Shown one piece after another: positions 10,423 through 21,578 of a stretch of 64,000 nucleotides of DNA. How positions within the stretch are numbered: the stretch's first letter is position 1; every line of letters begins with the position of its first letter. Under the pieces are notes generated by a model. That model did not search any database. It was not told the DNA's origin and saw only the letters and a program-made list of their open reading frames with translations. The position numbers and the translations under genes were made by a program. This DNA is from Pachyseris speciosa (Eukaryota; Cnidaria; Anthozoa; Scleractinia; Pachyseridae), in assembly GCA_016490735.1 (NCBI GenBank), contig JAEMWC010000151.1, positions 492,501 to 556,500 of the forward strand, read 5' to 3'.

Positions 10423-11916
10423 TTGGGTTGGCCCCCCATAAAGTCAGAAGATGGCTCAGCGCTTAGCAAGTTTGCGATCTTCCTCTCAAGCTGTAGAAAT
10501 GCCTTAGCGAGAAGTCAGTACGCATCAAAGTTCGCCCAGCCAGGCAATATTCAGAAGTTGATTTTCAAGCTGCCGTTTAGTATGAGAGAGAGATTGCGTC
10601 GATGTGTCGATGACATTATGGAGTTGCAGTTAAGACCAGTGAAATTTAGCGACCTTGTGGCCTTTGTTGATCAAAAGGCAAGGATTGTTACAAATCCAGT
10701 CTTCGGGGATATCTTAGACAAGGGTCAGTCAAGTTCTGATTTCAGATCGCGAAGAGCGCTTCAAGGATCCCATGGTTTTAAACCTTCCAAGCCAAAGACA
10801 TCGACCTTTGTTACCCAGGTGCAGAGCAGTCAACGCGTATGTGGAGAACATAATTCTTGTGCTGATGCTGCTGCCGCGAACGTCCAGCCCAGCCTGTGCC
10901 TATTCTGCCAAAGGAACCATGCCATAGAAGACTGCCATTTGCTTAGATGGAAACCTTATCAAGAGCGTATCAAGTTCCTAGCATCTAAGAGGCTTTGCTT
11001 TGGCTGCCTGTCTGACAAGCATGTGGCAAGACTTTGTCCTGAGAGAAAGGCCTGCAAAATTCCTAACTACACTCGCAAGCATCCCACAGTCCTCCACACG
11101 TCGAGTAATCGTGAGAAGTCCTCATTGGACGTTGGTGTCGGTGCCGAGAACAGCACTGAAGACCCTGTGCTGAATGGCATGGTAAATACAGACAAGTGTC
11201 CAAATGGTCCTAACCAGGAAGCCCGCCGTAGGACAGCTTTGGCTGTCATTCCTGTCAAGGTCCGCTCGAAAGATAACAACAAGTCGGTTATCACTTACGC
11301 ATTTTTAGACAATGGAAGCAGTGCCACCTTCTGTACTGAATCGTTAATGAGGCAACTTGGAGTTGACGGTGCAAAGGTGAATATTTCTATTTCCACTTTG
11401 GAGAAGAAGAACAGTCCAGTTGACAGTTACCTGATTCGTGACCTGGTTGTGTCTGACCTTGACGAGAACGATTTTGTCAACCTCCCTATCCTGTATACCA
11501 GACCAGAGATTCCAGTTAGTGTTGAAGACATTCCGACTCAAGAAGATGTGGATCGTTGGCCCTATTTGCATGACGTCTTCATACCCCATGCTGATGCTGA
11601 GATAGGGCTTCTAATTGCCAGCGATGTGCCAGAAGCACTTGATCCAATCGAAATGAGGCACAGTCAAGACGGTGGCCCCTACGCGTCAAGGACACGCATT
11701 GGATGGGCTGTGAACGCTCCTTTGGGACGTTGTCGTAAGGGATCTCAAACCTCAGGTTTCTTCGTTAAAGTCGATCCCCAGCTCCAGTTTATGGTAGAGA
11801 ACTTCTACAATCGCGACTTTGATGACATTTCCGCAGATGATGCAACAGAGATGTCTCAAGATGAACGCCGCTTTATGCAGAACGCTGAGAAAATACAGCT
11901 AAAGTTCGGGCATTAA
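10423..11916 (+). pseudogene. BEL gag C-terminus, CCHC knuckles and aspartic protease
   Basis: Continuous in frame with the preceding gag segment apart from the TGA at 10291. Two zinc-knuckle-like clusters appear (CLFCQRNH...DC near 10900 and CFGCLSDKHVARLC near 11000). They are followed by a retropepsin-like domain with the active-site motif FLDNGSSATFC near 11310; a DNG triad replaces the more usual DTG/DSG. The segment ends at a TAA (11914-11916) inside the linker LKFGH-, where related BEL polyproteins normally read through into RT. The stop is therefore probably a point mutation. Confidence 0.85.
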
Positions 11917-13620
11917 GAAATCCCGTCACCATTTAAAAGTCCTGAAGCCTTAGTTCCCAACAACAAGTCGCAGGCCTTGACGCGCGTCGGTTGGTTGAAG
12001 AGAAGATTAGAGAAAGATTCCAAGTTGTGTGATGATTACAGAGCCTTCATGTCAGACCTGATGGCCAAGGGCTATGCGCGCAAAGTACCTCCTGACCAGG
12101 CTAGTCCCGATGAGGGTAAAGCGTGGTATATACCCCACCATGGTGTGTACCATCCCCATAAACCAGGCAAGATCAGAGTAGTCTTCGATTGTTCTGCAAA
12201 GTTCAAGGGATTGTCACTCAACAGCATGTTGCACAAAGGTCCGGACCTGACCAATTCACTTGTTGGGGTGCTGTCAAGGTTCCGCGAGGACAGAGTCGCA
12301 GTCATGGCAGACATAGAAGCCATGTTTTATCAGGTGCGAGTTCCGGATCACGACACTTCCTTCCTGCGCTTCCTCTGGTGTGGGAGGATGGTAATATGGC
12401 GCGGGACGCACAAGAATACCAGATGCTTGTCCACTTGTTTGGAGCCATATCGTCACCGGCTTGCGCTAATTTCGTACTTCGAAGGACTGCAGAGGACAAC
12501 GGGGATAGCTTTCCTCCCGAAGTGATAAATACCGTAAAGAGAAACTTCTATGTGGACGACTGCCTCAAGTCCCTACCCTCAGAAACTGCTGCGATCGCCC
12601 ATGTCACCAACTTGCAAGCTCTACTCTTACAAGGTGGCTTTAAGCTCACGAAATGGGTCAGCAATAGTCGAAAGGTGCTCCAATCCATTCCTGAGTCAGA
12701 ACGTTCCACACAGTTCAAAAGGCTCGACCTCCGCAAAGACGAGTTACCAGCTCAACGAGCACTTGGCATTCGATGGTGTGTCGAATCAGACGCCTTCTCC
12801 TTCGACACTTGCATTAAACCTCGGCCACCTACACGCAGAGGCATTTTGTCTGTCGTCAGCATCGTCTTTGACCCTCTGGGCTTTGTCTCGCCTTTCGTTC
12901 TGGTAGCAAAACAAGTTCTCCAAGATATTTGCCGCATTAAGCTTGGATGGGACGACGAAGTTTCCCCTGAGTACAGTTCAAGTTGGGAGAAGTGGCTTAA
13001 CGATCCTCCGAAGCTTTCATCGTTTTCTATTGATCGTTCTGTGATACCGGAAGACTTTGGTCCCGTGGTTTCCAGTCAACTTCATCATTTCTCTGACGCG
13101 TCAGAAGTTGCGTACGGCTTTGTCTCCTACCTGCGTTTGGTCAACGGAGAGGGCAGAGTGCACTGTGCGTTCCTATTTGCCAAGTCCCGTCTAGCGCCTC
13201 TGAAGTCTGTCTCTATCCCTCGTTTAGAGTTATCTGCAGCAACCTTATCTGTTCGTCAAGACAGGATGCTCAAGAGAGAGTTTGAAATGCCACTCAGCAT
13301 CCCTTCTGTATTTTGGACCGACAGCATGTCCGTGCTGCGCTACGTGAAAAACGAGAACAGGCGCTTCCACACCTTTGTCGCTAATCGCATTGCAATAATA
13401 CGAGACAGCTCTAGTCCAGACCAATGGTACCATGTGGAGGGAACCTTGAATCCAGGTGACCATACGTCTAGAGGTTTAACAGCTGAAGCATTGCTTAACT
13501 GTGAGAGGTGGCTATTGGAGCCGGAGTTCTTGTGGGAGTCTGACCGTCAGTGGCGAAAGGAATTAGTTACCCCACTTGTTTTACAGAACGACGACCCGGA
13601 AGTAAAACCTGATCCGGTAG
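11917..13620 (+). pseudogene. BEL reverse transcriptase and RNase H
   Basis: Same frame as upstream, starting with VGWLKRRL. The palm motifs are present: IRVVFDCSAK near 12175, VAVMADIEAMFYQV near 12300 (first catalytic Asp) and FYVDDCLKS near 12550 (catalytic Asp pair). A 1-nt frameshift near 12385 separates the first two from the third. RNase H follows with HHFSDAS (13085), IPRLELSAA (13215) and VFWTDSM (13310), giving the D-E-D set. These convert the element's RNA to double-stranded DNA in related active elements; this copy cannot make a full enzyme without correcting the shift. Confidence 0.92.
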
Positions 13621-15206
13621 TGAAGTCCCGGACGACGTCTTTGGCAGCATCGGTTGTCTTGTCCAGTTCGGCTCTAGCAGACCGTTTCCAGAAGTTCTCT
13701 AGCTGGCATCGTTTGAAGAAGTCGATCGCGTGGATCTTACGTTATCGAAACAACCTCCTTATGCCCGCTAAGGGTCGGAAGGGAATCGTTCAGCTGAAGT
13801 CTTCCGGCAGGAATCCATCATTAATTACCTTAGAAGAGATGAAGAATTCCGAGAAAGCCATACTGAAAAATGTCCAGCTGACAGCTTTTCCAGTGGAGTT
13901 CAGTGAGCTGAGTAGTCTGAGAAGCAGCAAAGGCGTTAAGCGAAGCAGTCCTCTCTTCAGGCTGGACTCAGTTCTGAAAGACGGGTTGTTGTGCGTTGGT
14001 GGAAGATTGGCTCGTGCCCCTATCTCGCCTGAAGCTAGGCACCAGATCATTTTGCCGAAGAGCAGCCATATCTCAAATCTTATCGTTGATCATTATCACA
14101 AGCTTTCAGGTCATTCAGGGAGACAACATGTGTTGAGCATGATACGCCAGAAATATTGGATCATCAAAGCAAACTCCACAGTCAGAAGAGTCCTGTCGGG
14201 TTGTTACAGTTGCCGAAGGCGCGAAGCACCGTTTTGCGAGCAGAAAATGGCCGACTTACCGGAAGACCGTTTGGTTCCTGACAAACCTGCCTTCACAGCT
14301 GTTGGTGTGGATTGTTTCGGTCCTTTTCAAGTGCGCCGTTGTAGAAGTCTTGTCAAGAGATACGGCGTCATCTTTACGTGCCTAACTGTTCGCGCAGTTC
14401 ATATCGAAGTAGCACATGGCCTAGACACCGACTCCTTTCTGCTCGCGCTGCGAAGGTTTATTGCTAGACGAGGCCAAGTAGAAGAGATATGCTCGGACAA
14501 CGGAACTAACTTCACAAGTGGAGAACGCGAACTACGCGAGTCAATTCAAGCCTGGAATCACGACAAGATTAACGAGGCAATGTTGCAGAAAAACATCAAA
14601 TGGAACTTTAACCCCCCTTATGGTTCACATCACGGTGGTGTTTGGGAGCGGTGCATACGCTCAGTTCGACGAATTTTACGCGCTCTTCTCTAAGAACAAA
14701 CTACAGATGACGAAGGCCTTAGTACTCTTATGTGTGAGGTAGAGAACATCTTAAACAGTCGCCCCTTAACCGTGGTCTCCGGCGACCCTATGGATTTGCA
14801 GCCTCTAACGCCGAATCATCTCCTGTTGCTGAAATCCGATTCTCTTATGCCGCCAGGTGTTTTCCGAAAGGATGACCTATTTTCGCGACGCAGATCGCAT
14901 CAAATCCAATACCTAGCTGATATTTTTTGGAAGAGATGGTCTCGTGAGTACCTCCCTTCGCTACAGAGCCGCCAGAAGTGGCTACATCCCCGCAGAAATC
15001 TTGCAGTTGGAGATGTTGTGCTAGTTGCTGCTGAGAACACCATTCGGAATTACTGGCCTCTTGGAAGGATTCAACAGATTTTTCCAGACAAGAAAGGTTT
15101 TGTTCGTAAAGTCAGAGTGAAAGTGAAGTCTACCGTACTCGAGCGCCCTGTCGACAAGCTTGTTTTGCTGGTTAAGAAAGAGGGATCAAAGCACACCGAT
15201 CCCTGA
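13621..15206 (+). pseudogene. BEL integrase with C-terminal domain
   Basis: The zinc-binding part (HKLSGHSGRQHV...CYSCRRR, ~14100-14220) precedes a DDE core: VGVDCFGPF (14305), EEICSDNGTNF (14490) and YGSHHGGVWER (14630). An in-frame TAA at 14691 interrupts the core just before the segment ENILNSRPL. The conserved BEL tail follows ([27 protein letters not shown]) and ends at 15206. Relative to known BEL integrases the domain order is complete. The tail lies ~245 bp before the 3' LTR. Confidence 0.9.
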
Positions 15207-15451
15207 AAACTTTTCTCAAGCATTTCTATGGACAGTAGCTAGTTCGTTAGATCACACACTGACATAGTCTTTGAAGCAATTCCAGTGGCGTTTTCCTAAA
15301 AGACTTTCTTTGTAGTTTTTGTCTTTCGCTGGTAACAATTGCTTAGTTAAGTGCCCCTTAATATAGATAAGTAGGTTAACTAATTTTCGCCTATATCTTA
15401 GCAGTGTTATTGTAAGTGCTTCGTTCTACTTCGCACTTAGGGGCCGGAATA

Positions 15452-15937
15452 TGTAAGATCCCTAGGCGCTAATTTCTGTTGTTTTTTGTAGCCTGCTCGT
15501 TAGTGTTTTATTGTTTGTGTGTCACACCTTCGTTCCGAGTTTTTTTTGCAGTTCATCACAATTTACACCTTTATTTTAGTCTCGTCGTTTTGTGCATTTA
15601 ATTACAGTGTTTGCCATATAAGCCTTAGTTTTCTTGCTTTTTGGTTAACAGTCATTTCTTGGCAGTCGCGCTACGCGCAAGTTTCAAATTTTAGTTTCCC
15701 GCAGTGAGGTTCTCGCCTAAGGCAGTTTATTTCGCAGTTTTTTAGTAGCCGTAACAATGTAAGTATAGTCTTTATCGTCGTTTCTTGTTAGCTGTATTTC
15801 GTTGGCAGTTGGTGCAATTCTTTTTATTCATGTTGTAACTTTTAGTTCGTTTATCTTTTAGTTTCAACCTACGGTTTTTTGTCATACATTCTACATGTGA
15901 AACTCCGTCGAGTTGGAAACGTCTATCGGCAGTTATA
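15452..15937 (+). repeat. 3' LTR of the BEL element
   Basis: 486 bp, about 99% identical to the 5' LTR by eye. Differences include G/T in the T-run after CCGAG, C/T in GTTCACC/GTTCATC, G/T in TGCATGTAA/TGCATTTAA and A/C in TTGTAATAC/TTGTCATAC. It ends directly at the CTCAC duplication. Confidence 0.93.
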
Positions 15938-16470
15938 CTCACTTTCTTCCATAAAACCTGCTAGATAGTCTTGTGCTGTTGTAATGGCTCTTTCTCTCAA
16001 GCGACCATTCTTTGCAATTTTTGACAGCCACCTGACCTGCCTAGCTGAAAGGCTTGCAAGAGATTCTACATTCACATTGTCAATAACATCTGAATTCAAG
16101 GTTAATGACAAAAGCTAATGAAGCAATTTAAAATTTTTACTTCAGCCTCACTGTTGTTTCCTTTTGTTCTGTTTCTTTGATCTTTGCATTGATCTTTGTC
16201 TTTGCATTGATCAAGTTTCTCATAAAGATATTTCAATTCACTATTTACTCTTTTTTAGGTTCATCAAGATCTTCATCAAACGATTTAGAATAATCTTCTC
16301 CTCGTATCAAATTACCAGTCTTTGAGAGAAACAGGGTATTGAGCTGAGCTTTAATGCGTCTATCCATAGCTGGTATGTTCTCTAGATCAGGGAGGAGAGC
16401 AACACGCTTTCCGTCATAAACTTCACAAGTAAAAGTTGATCTCGTTTATTAAGTCATACAAGGGGGAGGG
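15938..16470 (-). pseudogene. Transposon-borne gene remnant (proximal pieces)
   Basis: A - strand exon (16089 to 15938) has a splice-acceptor context (TTGAATTCAG|AT) and encodes a helical, basic stretch with S-A-R-Q-V-R-W-L-S-K. It enters the BEL LTR after E-E-S-E and resumes at 8677. A second coding-looking block lies at about 16250-16420 (V-Y-D-G-K-R-V-A-L-L-P-D-L-E-N-I-P-A-M-D-R), ending in D-E-P-K-K-E next to a possible donor. I do not recognise the protein. Its position between the GGGACCTGT termini suggests it belonged to that transposon, perhaps as transposase. Confidence 0.5.
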
Positions 16471-16577
16471 TTACAGTTTTTCTGCAGGAAATTGGGGGAG
16501 GGCATAAAAGAAATTCACCTGGGAAAAAAAATTGCACCAGCCCTCCCCGCCTCCCCTAATAATTTACAGGTCCCTTA

Positions 16578-17727
16578 TTTTCGGGATCAAGTGTGAAATG
16601 ATCTGCCATTTTTCACTGAATTTGAATAGCATGGACGCGTAGACACAACTATGCACGAACAGAACATCATTTGCAGCAAATCACAGTTGGACGGTAATGC
16701 GCACGAACAGACCATTATTCGTAGGCAGTTATTTGTAGGTCACGTGGTAGGCCCTGGGCCAATGAAAGGGAAGGAAAAAGTATGGAATGATAATTCGCCT
16801 TCATTGATCTGAGTCCTGGCTGCATGGCGAGTAGGATATAACATGTCTGTCGTTCCATGATTTTCCACATATTTTGTCAAGACTATTCAGTTGTTTAAAT
16901 AGTCTATTGTAATTTTAAGCAATTTTATAAACAAGTAAAATTACATCACTCAGCTAGGGGAATTGACAGATTACATCCTTCCAGTCGGTGTCTAATTAGT
17001 CTCCGCATGATATGTACTTTTTAAATTACTTCGACTTATGTTATGTTTTATCTTAGAGAGTTTTTTAAGTTTGTGTTACATTTTCCTTCGTTGTATCGCA
17101 TTTTCATTTTAGCTATTTAATAAAAAAAAATAACTATTTAATAAACGACCCCACAAGAATGTAATCGGCTTTAATACCGATCTTGTTTAAATAAAGGATC
17201 CATACTTGACTTGGCTGACGAAGTTCTCCTGCTCGGGAACCGTGAGTCATGCAATCAAGTGAGTGGTGTGTTTGAGCGTTCGACTGGGAGTGTAATGGCG
17301 ACTTGTGTTACTCGAGTTCGCTGCCGTAGTGGCTCTACAAACATTACAACACACCCTTTAAAAGAGATCCTATAGGCAATATTTTGCTGTAGACCAAAGT
17401 AAACAAGACCATTGCTGCAAGGTGATTGCTACTCACCGTTGTGCAAGATTAGTTATTTCCAAAGAACTAACTGCTTGCTTGCATTCGGTGTTTTTGTGAA
17501 TTTATTTCTAAATGGCCTGTACTTTCCTTCATCCGCCTTGTATTTGGTTTGTCCCACTGCAGGTTCTAATGGTGGGGAAAGAAATAAACTGAGAGAGCAA
17601 ATGCAAAAATCCAGTGTGTGGAGATTGGAACCGATAGGAGTCGCAAAGGTCTCCCTTTGCTGCTTCCTCTTCCAGTTTGTCACATCTTCGAGTCTCTGAG
17701 CTGTTAACAAAATCCATGTCCGGATAT
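16578..17727. other. No gene seen
   Basis: AT-rich sequence without a supportable ORF. A stretch at 17570-17610 (GGTGGGGAAAGAAATAAA...CAAATGCAAAAATCCA) recurs in diverged form at 34593-34640 upstream of copy 3, so it is a short dispersed repeat. Confidence 0.4.
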
Positions 17728-18756
17728 CCATGTTCGGGGTCTCCCAGGGTAGCGTGCTTGACCCTTTATTGTTTATCATGTATATAAATGACTTACCTTT
17801 GGAGGTTCAAGGTTGTAGTATCGAGCTTTATGCTGACGATACACTTATCTCTTTTGCAAACAAGTCAGCTGGGGAAATTCAAGCTCAGTTAACTAGTGGC
17901 CTAACTAATGTCCTAAGCTAGCTCCAAGCTAATTTTCTAATACTTGATCTTGAAAAAACGAAGATTATGCTTGCTGGTACCCATCAGAGGACCGTAGAGG
18001 CTGACGATCTAGTTATAGAATTCAGCAACACGCGTTTAGAAAGGGTTAACAAGTTCAAATATCTTGGGGTCCTCCTAGACAACACTCTTTCTTGAAAGGA
18101 CTACGTAGAATATATTGGTAACAAGTTCTGCGCCGAGCGTGTAAGATTCTCTCCAAGCGAACTTGCCAAATGCTCTACACTCTATTGTCTTGCCATTGTT
18201 CGATTACTGTTCATCCGTCTGCGACAGCTGTAGGGCTGGGAGCAAAGCTTACTTAGATAAACTAAGTAGACGTGCCGCATGTATCATTGAAGGTCGGTCT
18301 CTCGGGGCTGAGATGTTAAAATCAACACTTAGCTGGCCCAGCTTACAAGCACGCAGTTATTTCAATTTCTCAAATGCGTTTTAGTTCATAAATGTCTTCA
18401 CGGAATAGCGCCTTCGTATTTACTCTCAGAGTTTAGGCACGCGCACCTTTTCTATGGCTATAACACCAAAAGCCGTGATTTGCTGCGCCCTCCTTTTGCA
18501 AGAACTACTAAGTATTAATGGAGCTTAAGAATAAACGGTGCTCGGACCTACAACACCGAGAAACATTCAGTAGACAAGTAGAGACGCTCAGCAAATTAAA
18601 AACCAAACTAAAGCGCCATCTTAAACAGTGATGCCTGCGATACATGTTACTTTTAAATTTAATTGATTATCTAGTTTTTAATGTTTTAATGTCTTTGTTT
18701 TGTGTTGTGTCATGGCTCCATTAAGCCCTGCTAAATTGTATGCCCATGGAGCGATA
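17728..18756 (+). pseudogene. LINE B reverse transcriptase fragment
   Basis: The 5'-truncated RT begins at G-V-S-Q-G-S-V-L-D-P-L-L-F and keeps the catalytic Y-A-D-D at ~17830. Stops and frameshifts then break the thumb (FKYLGVLLD near 18055) and the C-terminal part (LPLFDYCSSV near 18190; RRAACII near 18270). A 3' UTR with GCCCATGGAGCG leads into an (AATA)n tail. Not functional. Confidence 0.85.
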
Positions 18757-18835
18757 AATAAATAAATAAGTAAATACATAAATAAATAAATAAATAAATA
18801 AATAAATACATAAATAAATAAAATAAATAAATAAA
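18757..18835. repeat. (AATA)n tail of LINE B
   Basis: Irregular AATA/AAATAC repeats immediately after the LINE B 3' UTR, with occasional G or C substitutions. Confidence 0.85.
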
Positions 18836-19154
18836 CCTGGCACAGGCTACCCACTGTCTAGTATCCGCGAACATCTTAGCTTGCTTTAAATTTGGGTCCT
18901 TTGAACATCCATTAATTAGAGCTCTTTGCTGAACAAAAACAGGAATTGTTCTTCTGAATAAAAACTTATAATTCAAGAAGATCTAACTGTCCATTAAACG
19001 TAACGCGGAAGATGATGAAGAGATGACAGAGGAGTGTTTGTATTTAGCCCTTCTACTTGCCAGTTGATCTTTGCCTCTTGACATTTTAAAAAAATTATTT
19101 CTCTTTAAGTAAGTCGCGTTAAGCGATGGGGCCATCCAAGTTCGTTCAGAATAA

Positions 19155-19375
19155 TCAGAATATAAATTAAGAATTTGTTCATGCTTAGCGTGCGTATATC
19201 GAGTTATGGATGCACGCGGGAAGTTTGGAGAGCACAAAAAATGCGTAAGAGTAGCTCGAGGCGCAGCCGAAAGCAACTCTAGCTTTTTGAGTGCTCTCCA
19301 AGCTTCCCAAGTGCATCCACAACTCGATATACGCACAGCTAAAAGCATCAGCAAATTCTTTTATAACATAGCGAG
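19155..19375. repeat. Palindromic element (hairpin MITE)
   Basis: The arms GTATATCGAGTTATGGATGC...GGAGAGCAC (19189-19236) and their inverse (19289-19337) flank a ~50-bp centre. Weaker complementarity extends outward to about 19155 and 19375. No ORF of interest. Confidence 0.75.
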
Positions 19376-19464
19376 AACAAGGATCTGAGCGAAGAAACTT
19401 TTTTTGAGATAGAGTGCAAAATTCTCACAACGCAAGAAGAAATTAAACAAACGTCCCTATTGAT

Positions 19465-19756
19465 TAATGTGATTGGGTAAGCTGAAGCCACTCTAAAGGC
19501 ACTAAAGCCACATGGTAGCGGGCATTACCCCTTAAATCTACCAAAGCAAAGATTGAGCCCAAGCATTAGCAACCATGGACAGTTGTTTCGGCCTTGTTAG
19601 GCCTCATCAGCATGGCATAGCTAATGCTCAGGCTCAAATAGCCATGGCTGCTAATGCTTGGGCTCAATCTTTGCTTTGGTAGATTTAAGGGTAATGCCGC
19701 TACCATTTGGCCTTAGTGGCTTTAGAGTGGCTTCAGCCTACCCAGTCACATTAATT
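19465..19756. mobile_element. Palindromic MITE, TTAATGTGA termini
   Basis: Arms of ~110 bp (19465-19576 and 19642-19756) begin TTAATGTGA(T/C)TGGGTA. A ~65-bp centre contains GTTTCGGCCTTGTTAGGCCT. A 14-bp word (AAACGTCCCTATTG) occurs just to the left (19449) and ~50 bp to the right (19805), so the insertion may have carried extra flanking DNA or involved a second event. Confidence 0.75.
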
Positions 19757-20328
19757 TATGAGGTATCCTTGTCACTCCGGCCACATCCCACAAGCTTTAC
19801 GTTTAAACGTCCCTATTGGCTGGTCAAAAACACGCCACAATTTATACTTTGGTTTGAGCGAGAACATTTGATCCAGTTAACCATATTAACCGATAAGTGT
19901 GAATGAAAAGCTCAAAATTTACCGGGAAAATGGAGAAAATCAAAGCCAAATGAACTCAGGTGTTACTAAAAAATGTTTTAAAAGTCAAAGACCCGAAGTT
20001 ATCAGGAATCCTGGTTGCTCAAAATAATGTTTACGCTGCCGTGCACGGTGCAATTGGAGAAGACAGACTGCAGGAAACTTGCAGTTTTCTCATGGGCAAC
20101 CACCGCACTGTTAGTTTGACGAACAGTTATGGCTGCAGCACAAGACTCAGGTTGGCTGCTAACATTGCCAGTGTTGAAGCTTCTTGATAGGACATCACTG
20201 CAGCTGCGTAGCTGTGAAGTGGATGGTCGCGTATGGTAATGTGCAAAGTAAATTCCCAATTAACAACTGTATACTTTATTCCCCAGGTTGAACAAATTTA
20301 AAAACAACAATAACAACAGAAATTTTAC

Positions 20329-20445
20329 CTTTAAATGTTGTTAATGACCAATTGGTGATTTTTTTGGTTCCTAGTGAACGGCTTTCGGCCAAAATTTGCT
20401 GCAGCTGGTCTTCTGACAAATTTGCGAATAGCGCAACTTGAGAGT
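20329..20445 (-). pseudogene. Exon fragment, possible Crypton-type tyrosine recombinase N-terminus
   Basis: On the - strand one frame reads L-F-A-N-L-S-E-D-Q-L-Q-Q-I-L-A-E and then T-N-W-S-L-T-T-F-K before a GT donor (last exon base 20329). This resembles the N-terminal helical segment of KIAA1958-like, Crypton-derived tyrosine recombinases, as recalled from family knowledge rather than searched. Upstream the frame hits a stop (Q-Q-N-stop). No catalytic R-H-R-Y part is present nearby, so it is a scrap. Confidence 0.35.
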
Positions 20446-20789
20446 TTTTTCGGCCTTAATTTTGCTGCTTGTTGGATCAATGCTGATAGAAAAATTGGGC
20501 AGTTATTCGCTGGTTTCTCCATATTTTAAAGAGAAGGAAAAGTGTACTGCAGCTTGACAGGACGGCAACTCTGCAGCCAGGTAAAAAAAAATGCTCACAC
20601 CATCTTATTTACGCACTGGCGTGCGTAAATAAAGATTTTGTTCATAGCGGCTCAATAGGACTTACATAGGGCAAGCACACGCGCTATATTATAACATAAC
20701 TTTTGTTGCTCAGTGTTCCGGTCCTGTAACTTTGTGCATATTTTACTTGTGGTGACAAATCCAGACCATATTACAGAAATCAGTGCCTG

Positions 20790-21070
20790 TTTCTGCGACA
20801 GTGCTGAGTCCGATCATGAACGTTTCTGACTTACATCAAGACTGTGGTTAGAAAATTAAAAAAAAAAGTTTCGTGCTCTTTTTAATTTGAATTCATGCAT
20901 GTTTGGCGTCTCTGTGGACGAGACAAACGAATAATGAGATATATTTAGTTAGCTTACTCAGTAGGAGTTAAAGATAAACAAATCACAGTGCCGTCTCAGT
21001 AGAAAACCAACCGATTTGATATCGGCGTATTTTACTGATTGTTCAGGTTTTGACCCGCGGTTGAGGAACG
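20790..21070. repeat. Upstream block duplicated at 51040-51310
   Basis: Contains TTTGAATTCATGCATGTTTG, GACGAGACAAACGAA and TATATTTAGTTAGCTTACTC, in the same order and orientation as 51040-51310. It lies 0.5-0.8 kb upstream of copy 2, and its twin lies upstream of copy 4. The duplication unit therefore includes 5' DNA. Confidence 0.8.
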
Positions 21071-21503
21071 ATCAGCTATAGCTCTGTAAAAACTAATATT
21101 CATAACTGAAAGATGCATAAGATTTTAACACAAAATGCCATTGACTCTGATAAATTTGTCACCTTTAACTCATTCTGAGATATACTGTTATCTTGTAGTT
21201 AACTCACAAAACAAACACGCCCAAGATTTTTAAATTTTAGGAATGCCTCGACAAAACGACAGTTTATAAGGGATATACCTTAGATTTAGTTTATGAGTTG
21301 ATATGAAAATAAAGCATTTAATAGGACACATGACCGGATTTTGACAGAGATCAATCTTGTGCATATTCAACTTATCATGCATGCACTTCTACGTCACAAT
21401 AACTTCCTAACAAGTTGTGTAGAAAGGCTTTTCATGTTCGTGAATTGTTTGCGTCTAGTTTTGTTTCTCCATCAGTGATCGAAAACCTAATTAAGACGCA
21501 GAG

Positions 21504-21578
21504 TACATAAGGGTACACGCACAGCGTTTGTTGAAAACCTCAGAAGAATTCACGAAGATTTGAGAGAAGCTAATTACT
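21504..21578 (+). promoter_or_regulatory. Putative proximal promoter and 5' UTR of copy 2
   Basis: A weak TATA-like TACATAA lies ~75 bp before the ATG. No stronger core element is obvious. The start is chosen from the ATG at 21579, which opens a hydrophobic signal-peptide exon with a good donor. Confidence 0.3.

Larger units (their letters stand above)
8678..15937 (+). mobile_element. BEL/Pao LTR retrotransposon, full length, inactivated
   Basis: Two 486-bp LTRs (8678-9163 and 15452-15937) flank gag, CCHC, aspartic protease, reverse transcriptase, RNase H and integrase in BEL order. CTCAC is duplicated on both sides (8673-8677 and 15938-15942). LTRs start TGTAA and end TTATA, and differ at about four positions. 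A purine-rich tract (AGGGGCCGGAATA) precedes the 3' LTR. The coding region has two frameshifts (near 9830 and 12385) and in-frame stops at 10081, 10291, 11914 and 14691. A relatively recent but defective copy. Confidence 0.95.
8139..16574. mobile_element. DNA transposon with TTA target duplication, split by BEL element
   Basis: The left terminus reads GGGACCTGT, then spacer, then GGGAGGGCTGGTGCAA (8139-8185). The right terminus is its inverse (about 16525-16574). TTA flanks both ends (8136-8138 and 16575-16577). Without the BEL insertion the element is only ~1.17 kb and contains the 3' part of a reverse-strand gene, so it is a deletion derivative. A 3-bp TTA duplication is compatible with Harbinger-type elements, but the gene remnant does not let me assign a superfamily. 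Confidence 0.65.

Noticed and set aside
12189..12380. Separate gene starting at 12189 on the + strand
   Set aside because: The first ~190 bases of that frame overlap the real RT frame. It only becomes the RT frame after the frameshift near 12385.
17412..17699. Hydrophobic + strand ORF
   Set aside because: No motif. It overlaps a dispersed repeat that recurs near 34600 and stops just before LINE B.
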